Below, piece after piece: positions 26,390-35,289 of a DNA stretch of 64,000 nucleotides. Position numbers and translations under genes: made by a program. The stretch's first letter is position 1. Every line of letters starts with the position of its first letter. The DNA comes from Olsenella_K sp050953285 (GTDB taxonomy: Bacteria > Actinomycetota > Coriobacteriia > Coriobacteriales > Atopobiaceae): assembly GCA_050953285.1 (NCBI GenBank), contig JBMNMK010000002.1:930001-994000 (forward strand), read 5' to 3'. The notes beneath the pieces are model-generated. The model was given only the letters and a program-made list of their open reading frames with translations. It had not been told where the DNA came from and searched no databases.

Positions 26390-28540
26390 CTATACCCTCT
26401 CAACTTCATCAAAATATGCACGGTAGCGCGCGCGGATCTCAAAGGAAAGACAGCGGTTGTGCGCGCCCGTTAAGCTGGGGTCTTCCTCTGAAATCTTGAG
26501 CGCATCGGCATGTGCCCAAAGGACAAGATCAGCATCTTTTGTGAGGTCAACCACCTGCAGAGATATGCCGCCGTGTTGGCGATACCCCAAAAGATCTCCC
26601 TCATGACGGAGCTTGAGATCAAGTTCTGCCAGCTCAAAGCCATCAGACGTCCGCTCAAGAGCGGAGAGGCGCTTGCGGGCGGGAGATTCCTTTTTTGCCG
26701 CGCATTCCAGATAGCACGTACCCGCTATGCTGCCTCTCCCCACGCGTCCGCGCAGCTGGTGGAGGGTGGCAAGTCCAAAACGATCCGCATCATAGATGAG
26801 CATGGTCGTGGCCTCAGGCACGTCGACGCCCACCTCTATCACCGTCGTCGACACCAAGATATCAATCTTGTGCGCCCTGAAGAGCGCCATGGTTTGGTCT
26901 TTTTCTTCCGCGCTCATGCGCCCGTGCAAAAGCCCGAGGGAAAGGCCTTTAAACACACCCCGTTTGAGCTGCTCATAGGTGCTTGTTGCCGCGTGGGGAT
27001 GTGGTGCATCAGAGCGAGCATTGTCTGGCAGCTCATCCAGCTCTTCTCCCGTGTCGGTCTCATCCACCAATGGGCAGACCACATACCCCTGCTGACCTGC
27101 TTCAACAGCACGCATGAGCGCATCAAGCGCCATGTCTGTATTCTCTTTTGGAATGACATGTGTGCAGATACCTGCCCCCGGGCGCGGCCGATGCTTGATA
27201 TAGTAGGAGTCAATGTCTCCATACAAAGAGAGCGCCAACGTACGCGGTATGGGGGTAGCAGACATGGTTAAAAGATCTGCGCCGGGGCCTTTTTCCCTGA
27301 GTGCTAAGCGCTGATTCACGCCAAATCTGTGCTGCTCATCCACCACAACCAAGCTCAGATGCGAGAAGTGCAAATCGTCTGAAAGGATGGCCGTGGTCCC
27401 AAAGATGCAGTCAATCTCACCGCGTGAGAGGCGTTCTGCTATGAGCTGGCGCTCTTGATGTGAGACCGCTCCGGTAACGAGCGCCCAGCCCACCTTGGCC
27501 TTATCCAGAAGAGGGCCCAACTTGTCCGCATATTGGTGTGCCAGCACCGATGTTGGTGCCATCATGGCCGCCTGCGTGCCAGTATCTGCAACAGCGGCAA
27601 GACCAAAGGCGGCAACCGCCGTCTTGCCCGTGCCGACATCACCTAGAAGTAGGCGGTTCATCACATGGGCAGAAGCCATATCGTGCTGGATCTCTAACAC
27701 AGCATCTCTCTGCTCACGCGTCAAGCTAAAGGGCATAGCCGCTTCAAGCGCCTGGGTATGCGAGCCATCTACCACGTGCCGGGTTGCTTGGATACCCGTG
27801 AGCTCCAAGTGCTGGCGCGTCCGCATAGCAAGCTGCAGACAGAGCAGCTCATCATAGGCAAGGCGGCGCCTAGCCGCTTCTGCCTGAGCAAGTGAATGCG
27901 GAAAGTGTACCTCAAAACGTGCCTGGGTAAGCCCCATGAGCTTATGGTCCAAGATGAGCTTTTGAGGAATGGGATCAACCACATCCCCAAAATCTCCCAG
28001 CGCGCAGGAGACAATACGGCGCATCCAGCTGACCGAGATGCCCTCACTCACCGGGTGCACCGGCAAAATACGCGCAATACCTGCGGTCTTATCGCCTTCA
28101 AGAACTTCGTAGAACGGCGACTTCATCTGTTTGAAGCCGTAGGCAAATTCCACTTTTCCGGAAAGCGCAACCAGCTGACCTACCTTGAGCTGATCTTTTA
28201 TCCACGGCTGGCGAAAGAACACCGCAACGATGATGCCCGTGTTGTCCAGTACCGTGACCTCGACTATCTCAAGGCGGGGCCGGGGTCGCTTTGATGTGAC
28301 CCTATCCACCTGGCCCATTACGGTTACCACATGGCCAATCTGCGCATCGGCAATCTGCACCTGATGGCTGAAGTCAGAATAGCGATGCGGCAGATGCCCC
28401 AAGACATCACGCACGCGGTCAAGACCCATGCGCTCCAAGGCATCTGCCCGCTTGCCAGAAACATAGCGAAGCCGCTGTGAGCTCTCGTCCTGCGCGCAGG
28501 TTCTCTCCAAGCGCGCATGCGCCTCACTTACGGTGAGCAA
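26390..28540 (-). CDS. recG: ATP-dependent DNA helicase RecG
   Basis: 716 residues. It remodels stalled replication forks and Holliday junctions. The N-terminal wedge (OB-fold) domain spans about 1-270. The helicase core has LGDVGTGKTAVA (Walker A), VVDEQHRFGVNQR (motif II, the RecG DEQH variant), MSATPIPRTLAL (motif III), then the TRG region with QLRGRVGRG (motif VI). It sits in the conserved line asp23-fakA-recG-rsmD-coaD. Confidence 0.96.
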   Translation of the reverse strand: MLTVSEAHARLERTCAQDESSQRLRYVSGKRADALERMGLDRVRDVLGHLPHRYSDFSHQVQIADAQIGHVVTVMGQVDRVTSKRPRPRLEIVEVTVLDNTGIIVAVFFRQPWIKDQLKVGQLVALSGKVEFAYGFKQMKSPFYEVLEGDKTAGIARILPVHPVSEGISVSWMRRIVSCALGDFGDVVDPIPQKLILDHKLMGLTQARFEVHFPHSLAQAEAARRRLAYDELLCLQLAMRTRQHLELTGIQATRHVVDGSHTQALEAAMPFSLTREQRDAVLEIQHDMASAHVMNRLLLGDVGTGKTAVAAFGLAAVADTGTQAAMMAPTSVLAHQYADKLGPLLDKAKVGWALVTGAVSHQERQLIAERLSRGEIDCIFGTTAILSDDLHFSHLSLVVVDEQHRFGVNQRLALREKGPGADLLTMSATPIPRTLALSLYGDIDSYYIKHRPRPGAGICTHVIPKENTDMALDALMRAVEAGQQGYVVCPLVDETDTGEELDELPDNARSDAPHPHAATSTYEQLKRGVFKGLSLGLLHGRMSAEEKDQTMALFRAHKIDILVSTTVIEVGVDVPEATTMLIYDADRFGLATLHQLRGRVGRGSIAGTCYLECAAKKESPARKRLSALERTSDGFELAELDLKLRHEGDLLGYRQHGGISLQVVDLTKDADLVLWAHADALKISEEDPSLTGAHNRCLSFEIRARYRAYFDEVERV

Positions 28541-28545
28541 CGTGT

Positions 28546-30210
28546 TTACTCCAGCGAGAAGATAATGGGGTAAAGTGGCTGTTCGCCACGGTGGGCGTCA
28601 ATTTCCAAGTCCGGCTGAGCATCCTCAATGGCCGAGGTGATGTCCTCAAAGGCTTCGTCCGTGAGCTCTTCTCCCGCAAGAATGGTGAGGGTGTCTCCCT
28701 CCTCCGCCTCCTGCATGGACGCAATGAGATCAAGCGTCACCTGCTTGACATCTGAGCCCACAACCGTGATGGCGCCGCCTTCGATACCCATGACATCTCC
28801 GTCGTGGATGGGCGTGCCGTCTGCCGCCTGAGAATCCCTCACCGCACGCGTGACTTCACCATCGCGCACGGCAGAGATTGCCTCACTCATGGCCTCAACG
28901 TTTTCTTCAAGCGAGACCTCAGGATCTACGGCAAACATGGCGCTGAACGCCTGCGGTACGGACTTGGTGAGCACAACAGCAGCATGGACCTTCTCGCACG
29001 CTGACACCGCAGCTTCTGCAGCCATGCGGATGTTGCCATTGTCGGGCAGTACGATCACGTTTTCTGCATTGCACTGCTCGATGGCCTGCAAAAGATCTGC
29101 CGTCGAGGGGTTCATAGTCTGCCCACCGGACACCACGACATCGACGCCCAAAGACTTCAAGATCTCTGCCTCACCAGAGCCCGGCGCTACCGCCACAAAA
29201 CCCAGCGGCTTTGCGGGCGCGGCTGCCTCTTTATCATGCCGGATGTTCTCCGTGCGCTCCTCTGCCTCAAGGTCCATGTTGTGGACAAAGACGTTGGAGA
29301 TCTGGCCGCGGTGCAGCATGTGGCGCAGCACTCTATCCGGCCGGTTGGTATGCACGTGGCACTTATAGTCTGGATTGGTGCCCACCAAAAGTTCACAGTC
29401 ACCCATGGTGGAGAAATACTTGAGGCAGGCATCCTCATCAAAGCTGGGGCTATCCGCATGGAAGAGGAACTCTGTGCAGTAGCGGTACTGCGAGCCCTCC
29501 CAGTCGTCGTTAATCTCAATGTCGACCACCGAGGCTACGTGACTTTTGGCAGAATCATCCGTATCCACGCTGGTATTGAATTCAGAGACCTCACCCGCCT
29601 TGCCCTTGCGTGCGTTCACAAACGCCTCAATAAAGGTAGCCAGGCCAAAGGCGCCGGAGTCCACCACGCCGTTTTCCTTGAGCACGGGCAAAAGCTCTGG
29701 CGTGCGCGCCACGGACTCATAGGCCTCTTGCACCAGCTGGTCGAGAAGATCATCGACGCTGATATCGGTCTTCTCCAAAGCGTCTGCCTTCTCAGAAACA
29801 TCTTTCAAGACTGTGAGGATCGTGCCAGCGACGGGCTTGCGCACTGCCTTGAAGGCAACCTTCACGCCATTGCGCAGCGCAGCAGCAATGACCTGGGGCG
29901 TAGCCTCCTGCACGCGTGAGTCCGCCAAGCCCTCCGCAACACCGCGAAGGATCTGACTCGTGATAACACCGGAGTTACCACGAGCACCCATCAGTGAGCC
30001 GTGGGTGATGGCATGGGCAACATCTTGCATGGTGGCATCCGCAGGAAGTGCCTCTACCTCTTTGACCACGGTACCCAGCGTCAGTGACATATTGGTTCCC
30101 GTATCACCATCGGGCACAGGGAAGACGTTGAGCTTGTTGATCTCCTCAGCCTTATCTGCGACCACCTGGGCTGCAGCAGGGAAACAGGAGCGAACTACCT
30201 TCGCAATCAT
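28546..30210 (-). CDS. fakA: FakA-type fatty acid kinase / DAK2-domain protein
   Basis: About 554 residues from ATG 30210; a longer frame to 30246 starts with GTG. The N-terminal DhaL domain has NVFPVPDGDTGTNMSLTL (aspartates for Mg-ATP) and SLMGARGNSGVITSQILRG. The middle region shows the linker and VSGGQTMNPSTADLL, IVLPDNGNIRMAA, and the C-terminus is the DAK1-like/YloV part. In Staphylococcus, FakA phosphorylates fatty acids presented by FakB/DegV proteins for membrane lipid use. No degV/fakB gene is in this window. It is translated after asp23. Confidence 0.88.
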   Translation of the reverse strand: MIAKVVRSCFPAAAQVVADKAEEINKLNVFPVPDGDTGTNMSLTLGTVVKEVEALPADATMQDVAHAITHGSLMGARGNSGVITSQILRGVAEGLADSRVQEATPQVIAAALRNGVKVAFKAVRKPVAGTILTVLKDVSEKADALEKTDISVDDLLDQLVQEAYESVARTPELLPVLKENGVVDSGAFGLATFIEAFVNARKGKAGEVSEFNTSVDTDDSAKSHVASVVDIEINDDWEGSQYRYCTEFLFHADSPSFDEDACLKYFSTMGDCELLVGTNPDYKCHVHTNRPDRVLRHMLHRGQISNVFVHNMDLEAEERTENIRHDKEAAAPAKPLGFVAVAPGSGEAEILKSLGVDVVVSGGQTMNPSTADLLQAIEQCNAENVIVLPDNGNIRMAAEAAVSACEKVHAAVVLTKSVPQAFSAMFAVDPEVSLEENVEAMSEAISAVRDGEVTRAVRDSQAADGTPIHDGDVMGIEGGAITVVGSDVKQVTLDLIASMQEAEEGDTLTILAGEELTDEAFEDITSAIEDAQPDLEIDAHRGEQPLYPIIFSLE

Positions 30211-30250
30211 TGATGAGAACCTCGGTTCCTTGTTTGTGCAAAACACCAGC

Positions 30251-30595
30251 CTAGCGGGTGCGCATTCCCTCTATATGTACATGTACCTCTACAGACTTGA
30301 GCTCTGCAATCTTCTCAAGAATGAACTTTACGGTGCTGACCAGATTTGCCGAAACAGACGCCATATTGACGCCACCTTCAACAATCACGTGCAAGTCAAC
30401 GACAACAGACGAACCCTGCGAGGAGACGCCAATACCTTTGCGCAAACGGTTGCTGGGCAACAGCTGCGCTACGCCCTCCTGCTCATTGGTGATGGCCATG
30501 CCCACAACGCCGTAGCATTCCAGTGCGGCATAGCCCGCAAGATCCGCAATGACGTCGTTAGAAACCTTGAGAGAACCTGGTATGGATCCAGCCAT
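30251..30595 (-). CDS. Asp23/Gls24 family envelope stress protein
   Basis: About 114 residues from ATG 30595, preceded by GGAGAGGAG; the longer frame to 30769 runs into the neighbouring tetR gene and is not credible. Family blocks: ISNDVIADLA-like start, YGVVGMA, then VVVDLHVIVEGGVNMASVSANLVSTVKFIL and the VHVHIEGMR end. Asp23-family proteins coat the inner membrane face or act in alkaline/envelope stress; this one is the YloU type paired with the DAK kinase. Its -10 box (TATACT, minus strand, 30665-30660) still lies just upstream. Confidence 0.88.
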   Translation of the reverse strand: MAGSIPGSLKVSNDVIADLAGYAALECYGVVGMAITNEQEGVAQLLPSNRLRKGIGVSSQGSSVVVDLHVIVEGGVNMASVSANLVSTVKFILEKIAELKSVEVHVHIEGMRTR

Positions 30596-30659
30596 AGGTG
30601 CTGCTCCTCTCCCACGCATGTTGTCACACACGCCGTCAACGTCACAAAAATCGGAATCA

Positions 30660-30688
30660 AGTATAACCCAACTAAGCACCTGAATCGG
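30660..30688 (-). promoter_or_regulatory. Possible asp23 promoter
   Basis: TATACT (30665-30660) is a good -10 box about 65 nt before asp23; the -35 region 17 nt upstream (CCGATT) is poor. It suggests asp23 kept its own promoter despite the insertion upstream. Confidence 0.4.
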
Positions 30689-30740
30689 CTCATGGGCCAC
30701 TCCACGTTTTTTCCCATGTAATGTTGGTGTCCGATAGATT

Positions 30741-31313
30741 CTAGTTCTTCTGACTGATGCATTTTTCAAAGCCGTGGCGATAAGCTATCTCCAAAAAGTC
30801 TGGCATGACCCGATACTGCATGTGCGCAAGCTCATCGGCTGTCATGGTGAACTTTCCCATCAGCCAGTCCATCAGTACTTGTGTTGATCCATACGAAAAA
30901 TGATGGATCATATACATCTGTTCTGCACTTGGTAGAGCGTGATAGGTAAGACGTACGACGCGAATGCCATTTTCCACGTTAAAAGCATGTATGTAGTTGC
31001 GAATCGAGTTTTGAGAGTGATCGGTAAAGACTTTTCGGTAGAAATCTCTCTTCTCATACATGCGTTCCAGAAGCTTGGTAGCAGTTTGTTCTGTGCCATC
31101 GGCATCAGGGGCACAGAAAACGGCACTATAGTCTTGGTTAAAAATCCACGCCACAAGATCATACTTGTCATGAAAATGATAATAAAAGGTGGTTCTGGTT
31201 GTCTGGCAATACGTACAGAGATCTTTTACTTGAATTTTCTCAAACGGCTTGCCGACAAGAATCTGCTCTAGCGCCTCCGCGTAATACGCTTTTGTTCGAT
31301 TATTTTTTGTCAT
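30741..31313 (-). CDS. TetR/AcrR family transcriptional regulator
   Basis: About 190 residues from ATG 31313, with GGAGGAACTG upstream. The N-terminal helix-turn-helix (about 8-58) reads VKDLCTYCQTTRTTFYYHFHDKYDLV, the TetR recognition helix signature. The C-terminal ligand and dimer part resembles the Firmicute TetR_C group. It is divergent from the NmrA-like oxidoreductase gene and probably represses it. Base composition is more AT-rich than its neighbours', fitting the view that it belongs to an inserted segment. Confidence 0.88.
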   Translation of the reverse strand: MTKNNRTKAYYAEALEQILVGKPFEKIQVKDLCTYCQTTRTTFYYHFHDKYDLVAWIFNQDYSAVFCAPDADGTEQTATKLLERMYEKRDFYRKVFTDHSQNSIRNYIHAFNVENGIRVVRLTYHALPSAEQMYMIHHFSYGSTQVLMDWLMGKFTMTADELAHMQYRVMPDFLEIAYRHGFEKCISQKN

Positions 31314-31350
31314 GGCTTCAGTTCCTCCATTTAAAGTTCTCATTTCACAT

Positions 31351-31365
31351 CATATCGTTGATATG
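31351..31365. promoter_or_regulatory. Candidate TetR operator
   Basis: CATATC-GTT-GATATG, a perfect 6-3-6 inverted repeat in the 186-bp gap between the tetR gene and the divergent oxidoreductase gene. A second palindrome, ATACGTAT, is at 31389-31396, next to a TTGACT (31398-31403) that may be the -35 box of the oxidoreductase gene with ATAATC 17 nt on. Binding is inferred from position only. Confidence 0.45.
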
Positions 31366-31499
31366 TCAGTATCTCTTACACATTTGTAATACGTATATTG
31401 ACTGAAAGCTTCCTGCCTCAATAATCAAAACCAAATTAAGCCCGGCACTAAAGAGCTTTGCGGCGCATGTAGACATCAAATAAGGCGGGAGCGTGAATC

Positions 31500-32360
31500 A
31501 TGAAAATACTGGTAAGCGGTGCAAGTGGACATTTTGGAAGAACCGCTATTAAAGCTCTGCTCAATCTTGGCATACCTAACGAAGACATACGAGCAGGTGC
31601 CCATAACCCCAAAAAAGCTCGAGACCTTTCCGCTCAAGGAATCGAAGTCGTAAGATTTGATTACGATGACTTTGAGAGTCTACAAAATGCCTTGAGGGGT
31701 GTCACACATTTCCTCATGGTCTCAGTTTCACAGAACACAACGCCTCTTGACCAGCATGACTTGGCTATAGACGCTGCACAAAGGGCAGAAGACCTTGAAA
31801 TTCTAGCTTTTACCAGCGTCTATCATGCATCAACGAGCGAGATCCCCCTGGCACCCATATTTAGAGCTGCAGAGAAGCGCATCATAGAGAGACAAATTCC
31901 TCACATATTCTTGCGAAATAACGCCTATGCAGAAATGTATATGGGCTACATATTCCAAGGGATACAAAATGGCGTCATCGTTTCCTCTGCCGGTGATGCA
32001 AAAATATCTGCGGCATGTCGAGAAGATCTTGCTCAAGCGGCAGCTCATGCCATAGTAAACCCCATTTACTATGGAAAAACTCTCGAGCTTATAGGTGACA
32101 CCCCTATCTGTTTTGGTGATCTTGCAAGAATTGCCTCTCAATACAGAAAAGAGCCTGTAAGCATCGAGAATATTTCTCTTGAGCAGAGCAGACAAATCCT
32201 TCAGCAGTCTGGACTTAAGGGAAGAGATCTTGAAGTTATGTCACAGCTTGAAAGGGTAGAGGCAGAAAACAAGCTTTTTGGTACCGATCACACCTTACAT
32301 TCTGTACTGGGAAAATCAACAAAGACAATCGAAGAACTTGCTGCAGACTATCTGGAATAG
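31500..32360 (+). CDS. NmrA-like / QorB-type NAD(P)-binding oxidoreductase
   Basis: 286 residues. An atypical short-chain dehydrogenase: glycine-rich MKILVSGASGHFGRTAIKAL at the N-terminus, AHNPKKA after strand 2 (NADPH-type), FLMVS, then FTSVYHAS and a long C-terminal cap. It lacks an obvious YxxxK, as NmrA and quinone-oxidoreductase QorB types do. It could reduce quinones or act as a redox sensor. It is the first gene of a two-gene unit with the broken esterase (7-bp gap) and is AT-rich compared with the backbone. Confidence 0.82.
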   Translation: MKILVSGASGHFGRTAIKALLNLGIPNEDIRAGAHNPKKARDLSAQGIEVVRFDYDDFESLQNALRGVTHFLMVSVSQNTTPLDQHDLAIDAAQRAEDLEILAFTSVYHASTSEIPLAPIFRAAEKRIIERQIPHIFLRNNAYAEMYMGYIFQGIQNGVIVSSAGDAKISAACREDLAQAAAHAIVNPIYYGKTLELIGDTPICFGDLARIASQYRKEPVSIENISLEQSRQILQQSGLKGRDLEVMSQLERVEAENKLFGTDHTLHSVLGKSTKTIEELAADYLE

Positions 32361-32367
32361 AGACATC

Positions 32368-33133
32368 ATGCAAACGTTCACGTTCACCTGCGATGCAGGT
32401 TCATTCCAAGGCGTAGCTCATGATGAGGTCATTGATATAAAGGGGATTCGATACGCCACATCAGACCGCTATGCTCAACCAAAACCCTATGTGTACAACG
32501 CAGGACTCCATCTTATGTCCAAAGATGCGCCTTTTGCACTGCAGATGCCTTCGACAACAGAATCCTTGCTCCAAGGCACCCATTATGAGCTGTTATACCA
32601 AGAGGAAAGCTGTCAATACCTTTCAATTACTCTTCCTCTTTACAACGATAGTGCACGCAGATTACCGGTCATGGTATGGCTTCATGGAGGAGCATATAGA
32701 AATGGTGGATGCGATGGTCCTGCATACGATCGGACTTTGCTCGCCAAAGAAGGCAACCTCATAGTCATAGGTATGAATTACCGGCTGGGTGTATTGGGCT
32801 TTGGAAAAGATTTGGACGGCAGTCCCTCAAATAACGGGCTTCTCGATGTACTTGAAGGGCTCAGATGGGTACAGCAGAATATCTCTTCATTTGGAGGAGA
32901 TCCGCACAATATCACTCTTTTTGGGCAATCTGCAGGAGCAGATCTTGCACGCTGTGTCATGCTGTCCGAGAATACAGCCAATCTCTACACGCGTGTCATT
33001 TTGCAAAGTGACCCCATCGGCGCCATGGAAGAGCGCTCGTCTATAGAGCGCTTCGTTACGATGGAATCAAACAAAATACCCCAAAATGCGTCATCTGATA
33101 TGGCTGCCCAAATTCAGACACGTTTGAAGCCGA
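32368..33133 (+). pseudogene. Carboxylesterase type B, 5' part (interrupted by IS3 element)
   Basis: The N-terminal 255 or so residues of an alpha/beta-hydrolase of the para-nitrobenzyl/carboxylesterase family. VMVWLHGGAYRNGG is the oxyanion block and ITLFGQSAGADLA the nucleophile elbow (GQSAG, catalytic Ser). The start ATG 32368 is 7 bp after the oxidoreductase stop; an earlier in-frame ATG at 32278 overlaps that gene. The frame runs into the insertion element and stops at about 33138. The matching 3' part resumes after the element, so the gene is disrupted. Confidence 0.85.
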
Positions 33134-33182
33134 GCTAACGAAAGCCCTAGGATGTGCCGAAAGGCACGGAAGGGCTATTGCC

Positions 33183-33527
33183 ATGAGCAAGACGACGAGA
33201 AGGAAGTACGACCCCAAGTTCAAGATGAGGGTCGCCCTCGAGGTCTACAAGGGCGAGAAGACCTTGAGTCAGGTGGCAAGCGAGAACGGCGTAGCGCCGT
33301 CTGTCGCCGCCCAGTGGAGGGACCAGCTCCTCGAGGAGGGTGCCGCCGACGTGTTCGGCAAGACCCAGAAGGAGCGCGAGAGGAAGGCCAGGGAGGAAGC
33401 CGCGGAGAAGGAGCACGATGAGCTGCTGAAGACGATCGGCCAGCTCACCGTCGAGCGCGACTTCCTCCAAAGGTTTTGCGACAGCCAAGGCTACGACCCA
33501 GGACAGGTGCCGGGCAGCCGCAGGTGA
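33183..33527 (+). CDS. IS3-family transposase OrfA
   Basis: 114 residues. A helix-turn-helix of the IS3/IS911 OrfA type (about 5-55): RRKYDPKFKMRVALEVYKGE, then LSQVASENGVAPSVAAQWRD, followed by a leucine/charged coiled coil (TQKERERKAREEAAEKEHDELLKTIGQLTVERDFLQR). In the family OrfA binds the inverted repeats. It overlaps the OrfB frame at its 3' end. Confidence 0.88.
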   Translation: MSKTTRRKYDPKFKMRVALEVYKGEKTLSQVASENGVAPSVAAQWRDQLLEEGAADVFGKTQKERERKAREEAAEKEHDELLKTIGQLTVERDFLQRFCDSQGYDPGQVPGSRR

Positions 33528-33528
33528 G

Positions 33529-34350
33529 CATGACGGCATCACCCGCAAGCGTGCCTCAGAGCTTCTGGGCGTTGCCCGCTCAAGCACCTATTACGAGCAC
33601 AAGGAGAAGGCAGGGACATCGGAGGACGACGAGCGCCTCATGGCCGAGATAGATGAGATCCACGTCGGTAACCCTGCCTACGGGGCACGCAAGATCGCAA
33701 GGCAGCTGAGAAATGACGGTGAGGACGTCACCCGCTGGCATGTGACCAGGCTCATGCACGAGATGAACGTGAGGCCCTGCTGCCCTCTGCCCTCGCTGTC
33801 TGCGCCTTCCAAGCACTCCAGGAAGTTTCCCTACCTGCTCCACGGCAAGGTCATCCGCTTCCCCAACCAGGTCTGGTCGACCGACATCACCTATGTGCAG
33901 CTGGGAGGACACCATATGTACCTCACGGCCGTGATCGACTGGGCGAGCCGCTACATCGTGGGATGGAGGCTCTCTGACACCATGAGGGCAGAGGAGGTCG
34001 TCAAGTGCGCCGAGCAGGCCTTCAAGGCACATGGCACGCCCTCGATCATGAACTCCGACCAGGGCTCGGTCTTCGGGTCCGATGCCTACGTGAGGCTCCT
34101 AGCCGACAGCCACGTCGCCCAGAGCATGGACGGGCGTGCCCGATGGAGGGACAACGTGCTCATGGAAAGGTGGTTCCGCACACTCAAGAGCGAGCATCTA
34201 AGGACGCACGAGTACTCGACTCCTGCCGAGCTTAAGAGTCTCATCGCCGACTTCGTTGACTACTACAACAACCGCCGCATGCACCAGGCGCTTGGCTACG
34301 ACACCCCAGCCGACTGGTACTACACAGGCATCAACCAGAGGGCAGCCTAG
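33529..34350 (+). CDS. IS3-family transposase OrfB (rve integrase core; start unclear)
   Basis: About 273 residues in this frame. An HTH_21-like start (ITRKRASELLGVARSSTYYEH), then the integrase core with the DDE triad visible: Asp in WSTDITY, Asp in MNSDQGS and Glu in LMERWFRTLKSE; the end reads HQALGYDTPADWYY. The catalytic residues are intact. The frame is +1 relative to orfA and has no ATG, GTG or TTG between the last upstream stop (33427) and the conserved region, so it needs a frameshift or has lost a base. The start given is nominal. Confidence 0.75.
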   Translation, partial: HDGITRKRASELLGVARSSTYYEHKEKAGTSEDDERLMAEIDEIHVGNPAYGARKIARQLRNDGEDVTRWHVTRLMHEMNVRPCCPLPSLSAPSKHSRKFPYLLHGKVIRFPNQVWSTDITYVQLGGHHMYLTAVIDWASRYIVGWRLSDTMRAEEVVKCAEQAFKAHGTPSIMNSDQGSVFGSDAYVRLLADSHVAQSMDGRARWRDNVLMERWFRTLKSEHLRTHEYSTPAELKSLIADFVDYYNNRRMHQALGYDTPADWYYTGINQRAA

Positions 34351-34399
34351 ATGAGAAGGACTACGATAGGGACACCATCAGGCATGGGCTTTCGCTAGC

Positions 34400-35031
34400 C
34401 AACGCTCGTTCGTGTCGAAGGATCTCAGCCAGTTCAATCAAAAGACATTCTTGCCGCACAGCATCAAATTGAAGAGGGTATAACCGAAAAAAGTAATGCA
34501 AAGTTCCTCATTTTTGCACCCCACTATGGTGTCTACCCTCTGCCACCAAAGGATGGAATACCCGAGCGATTAGCCACAATAGCAAAGACACATGATCTTC
34601 TCATTGGAAGCACCACCAGAGAAGCGGCGGCTATTTTAGGGATACGTTCTTCGCTTGCTAAACTGGATAGCTGCCTTATTACGCATCCGCTTGTGGAGCA
34701 TATCCTCAAAAAGAAGAGTGAGCAGATATTTTGTGCCCCCGCGGCTCAGCTGGCAAAAGAATATGCACGTGCAGGTGGACATACCTATCGCTATTCCTTT
34801 AGCTGGATGGAAGGAAAGCACGTGTTGGGTGCTATTCATATTCTCGACATTCTGCCCCTCTTCGGTCTGGGCGATGCAGAGAATCAACCCATTTCTTTGG
34901 GCTTAACAAAAGATGAGGTGCAGAACGAAGGAAGGGCCATGCGTGAAATCTGGACAAAGTTTGCCCACGACGGCACCATCTCGAGTATGGGTGTATCGGG
35001 AATGATTTCAATTGCCCCCGTACAGCCATGA
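34400..35031 (+). pseudogene. Carboxylesterase type B, 3' part (interrupted by IS3 element)
   Basis: About 210 codons in the frame that continues the 32368 gene: KFLIFAPHYGVYPLPPKDG, LLIGSTTREAAA, then SFSWMEGKHVLGAIHILDILPLFGL, where the His fits the catalytic histidine region and the acidic residues upstream may complete the triad. It ends at a TGA at 35029-35031. It has no start of its own. Together with the 5' part it would give a protein of roughly 460 residues, near the family's usual length. Confidence 0.8.
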
Positions 35032-35289
35032 CTAACTAAATTGAAGTGTCATACACATGTTGAGCGTTGAGGGCAAAGATGCAATCTCCATGCGGCGCAT
35101 GACCCCTTGTCCTATCTGGTACGCAAAGAGAAGCTTATGAAGAAAAAGCGCACATTCTAGATTTCAGAAAAAGTCATGCGTGAGTTACTTGCCCTCCGCG
35201 AGTGCTGTGGTATAGTGTCCTATGTTTTTGTGAGCAGCAGGGGTGCTTGTGGTCTTCTCTTCGCCAGAGCGCCTGAGTTGGAGGTAATC
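35032..35289. other. Intergenic region upstream of rpmB
   Basis: No gene recognised. The distal part may be the right edge of the inserted segment. The proximal part holds the rpmB promoter. Confidence 0.5.
35189..35216 (+). promoter_or_regulatory. rpmB promoter
   Basis: TTGCCC (35189-35194) and TATAGT (35211-35216) are 16 bp apart, about 70 bp before the rpmB start. Confidence 0.6.

Larger units (their letters stand above)
33134..34399 (+). mobile_element. IS3-family insertion sequence
   Basis: About 1.27 kb with terminal inverted repeats GCTAACGAAAGCCC (33134-33147) and its complement with one mismatch (34386-34399). It holds orfA and orfB of an IS3-type transposase. It is much more GC-rich than the AT-rich genes on both sides and splits the carboxylesterase gene. 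No convincing short target duplication was found, so the exact outer ends may be off by several bases. Confidence 0.85.

Noticed and set aside
30690..35180. An integrative element with attachment sites or an integrase
   Set aside because: No integrase, excisionase or clear flanking direct repeat was found; only the small IS3 element is mobile.
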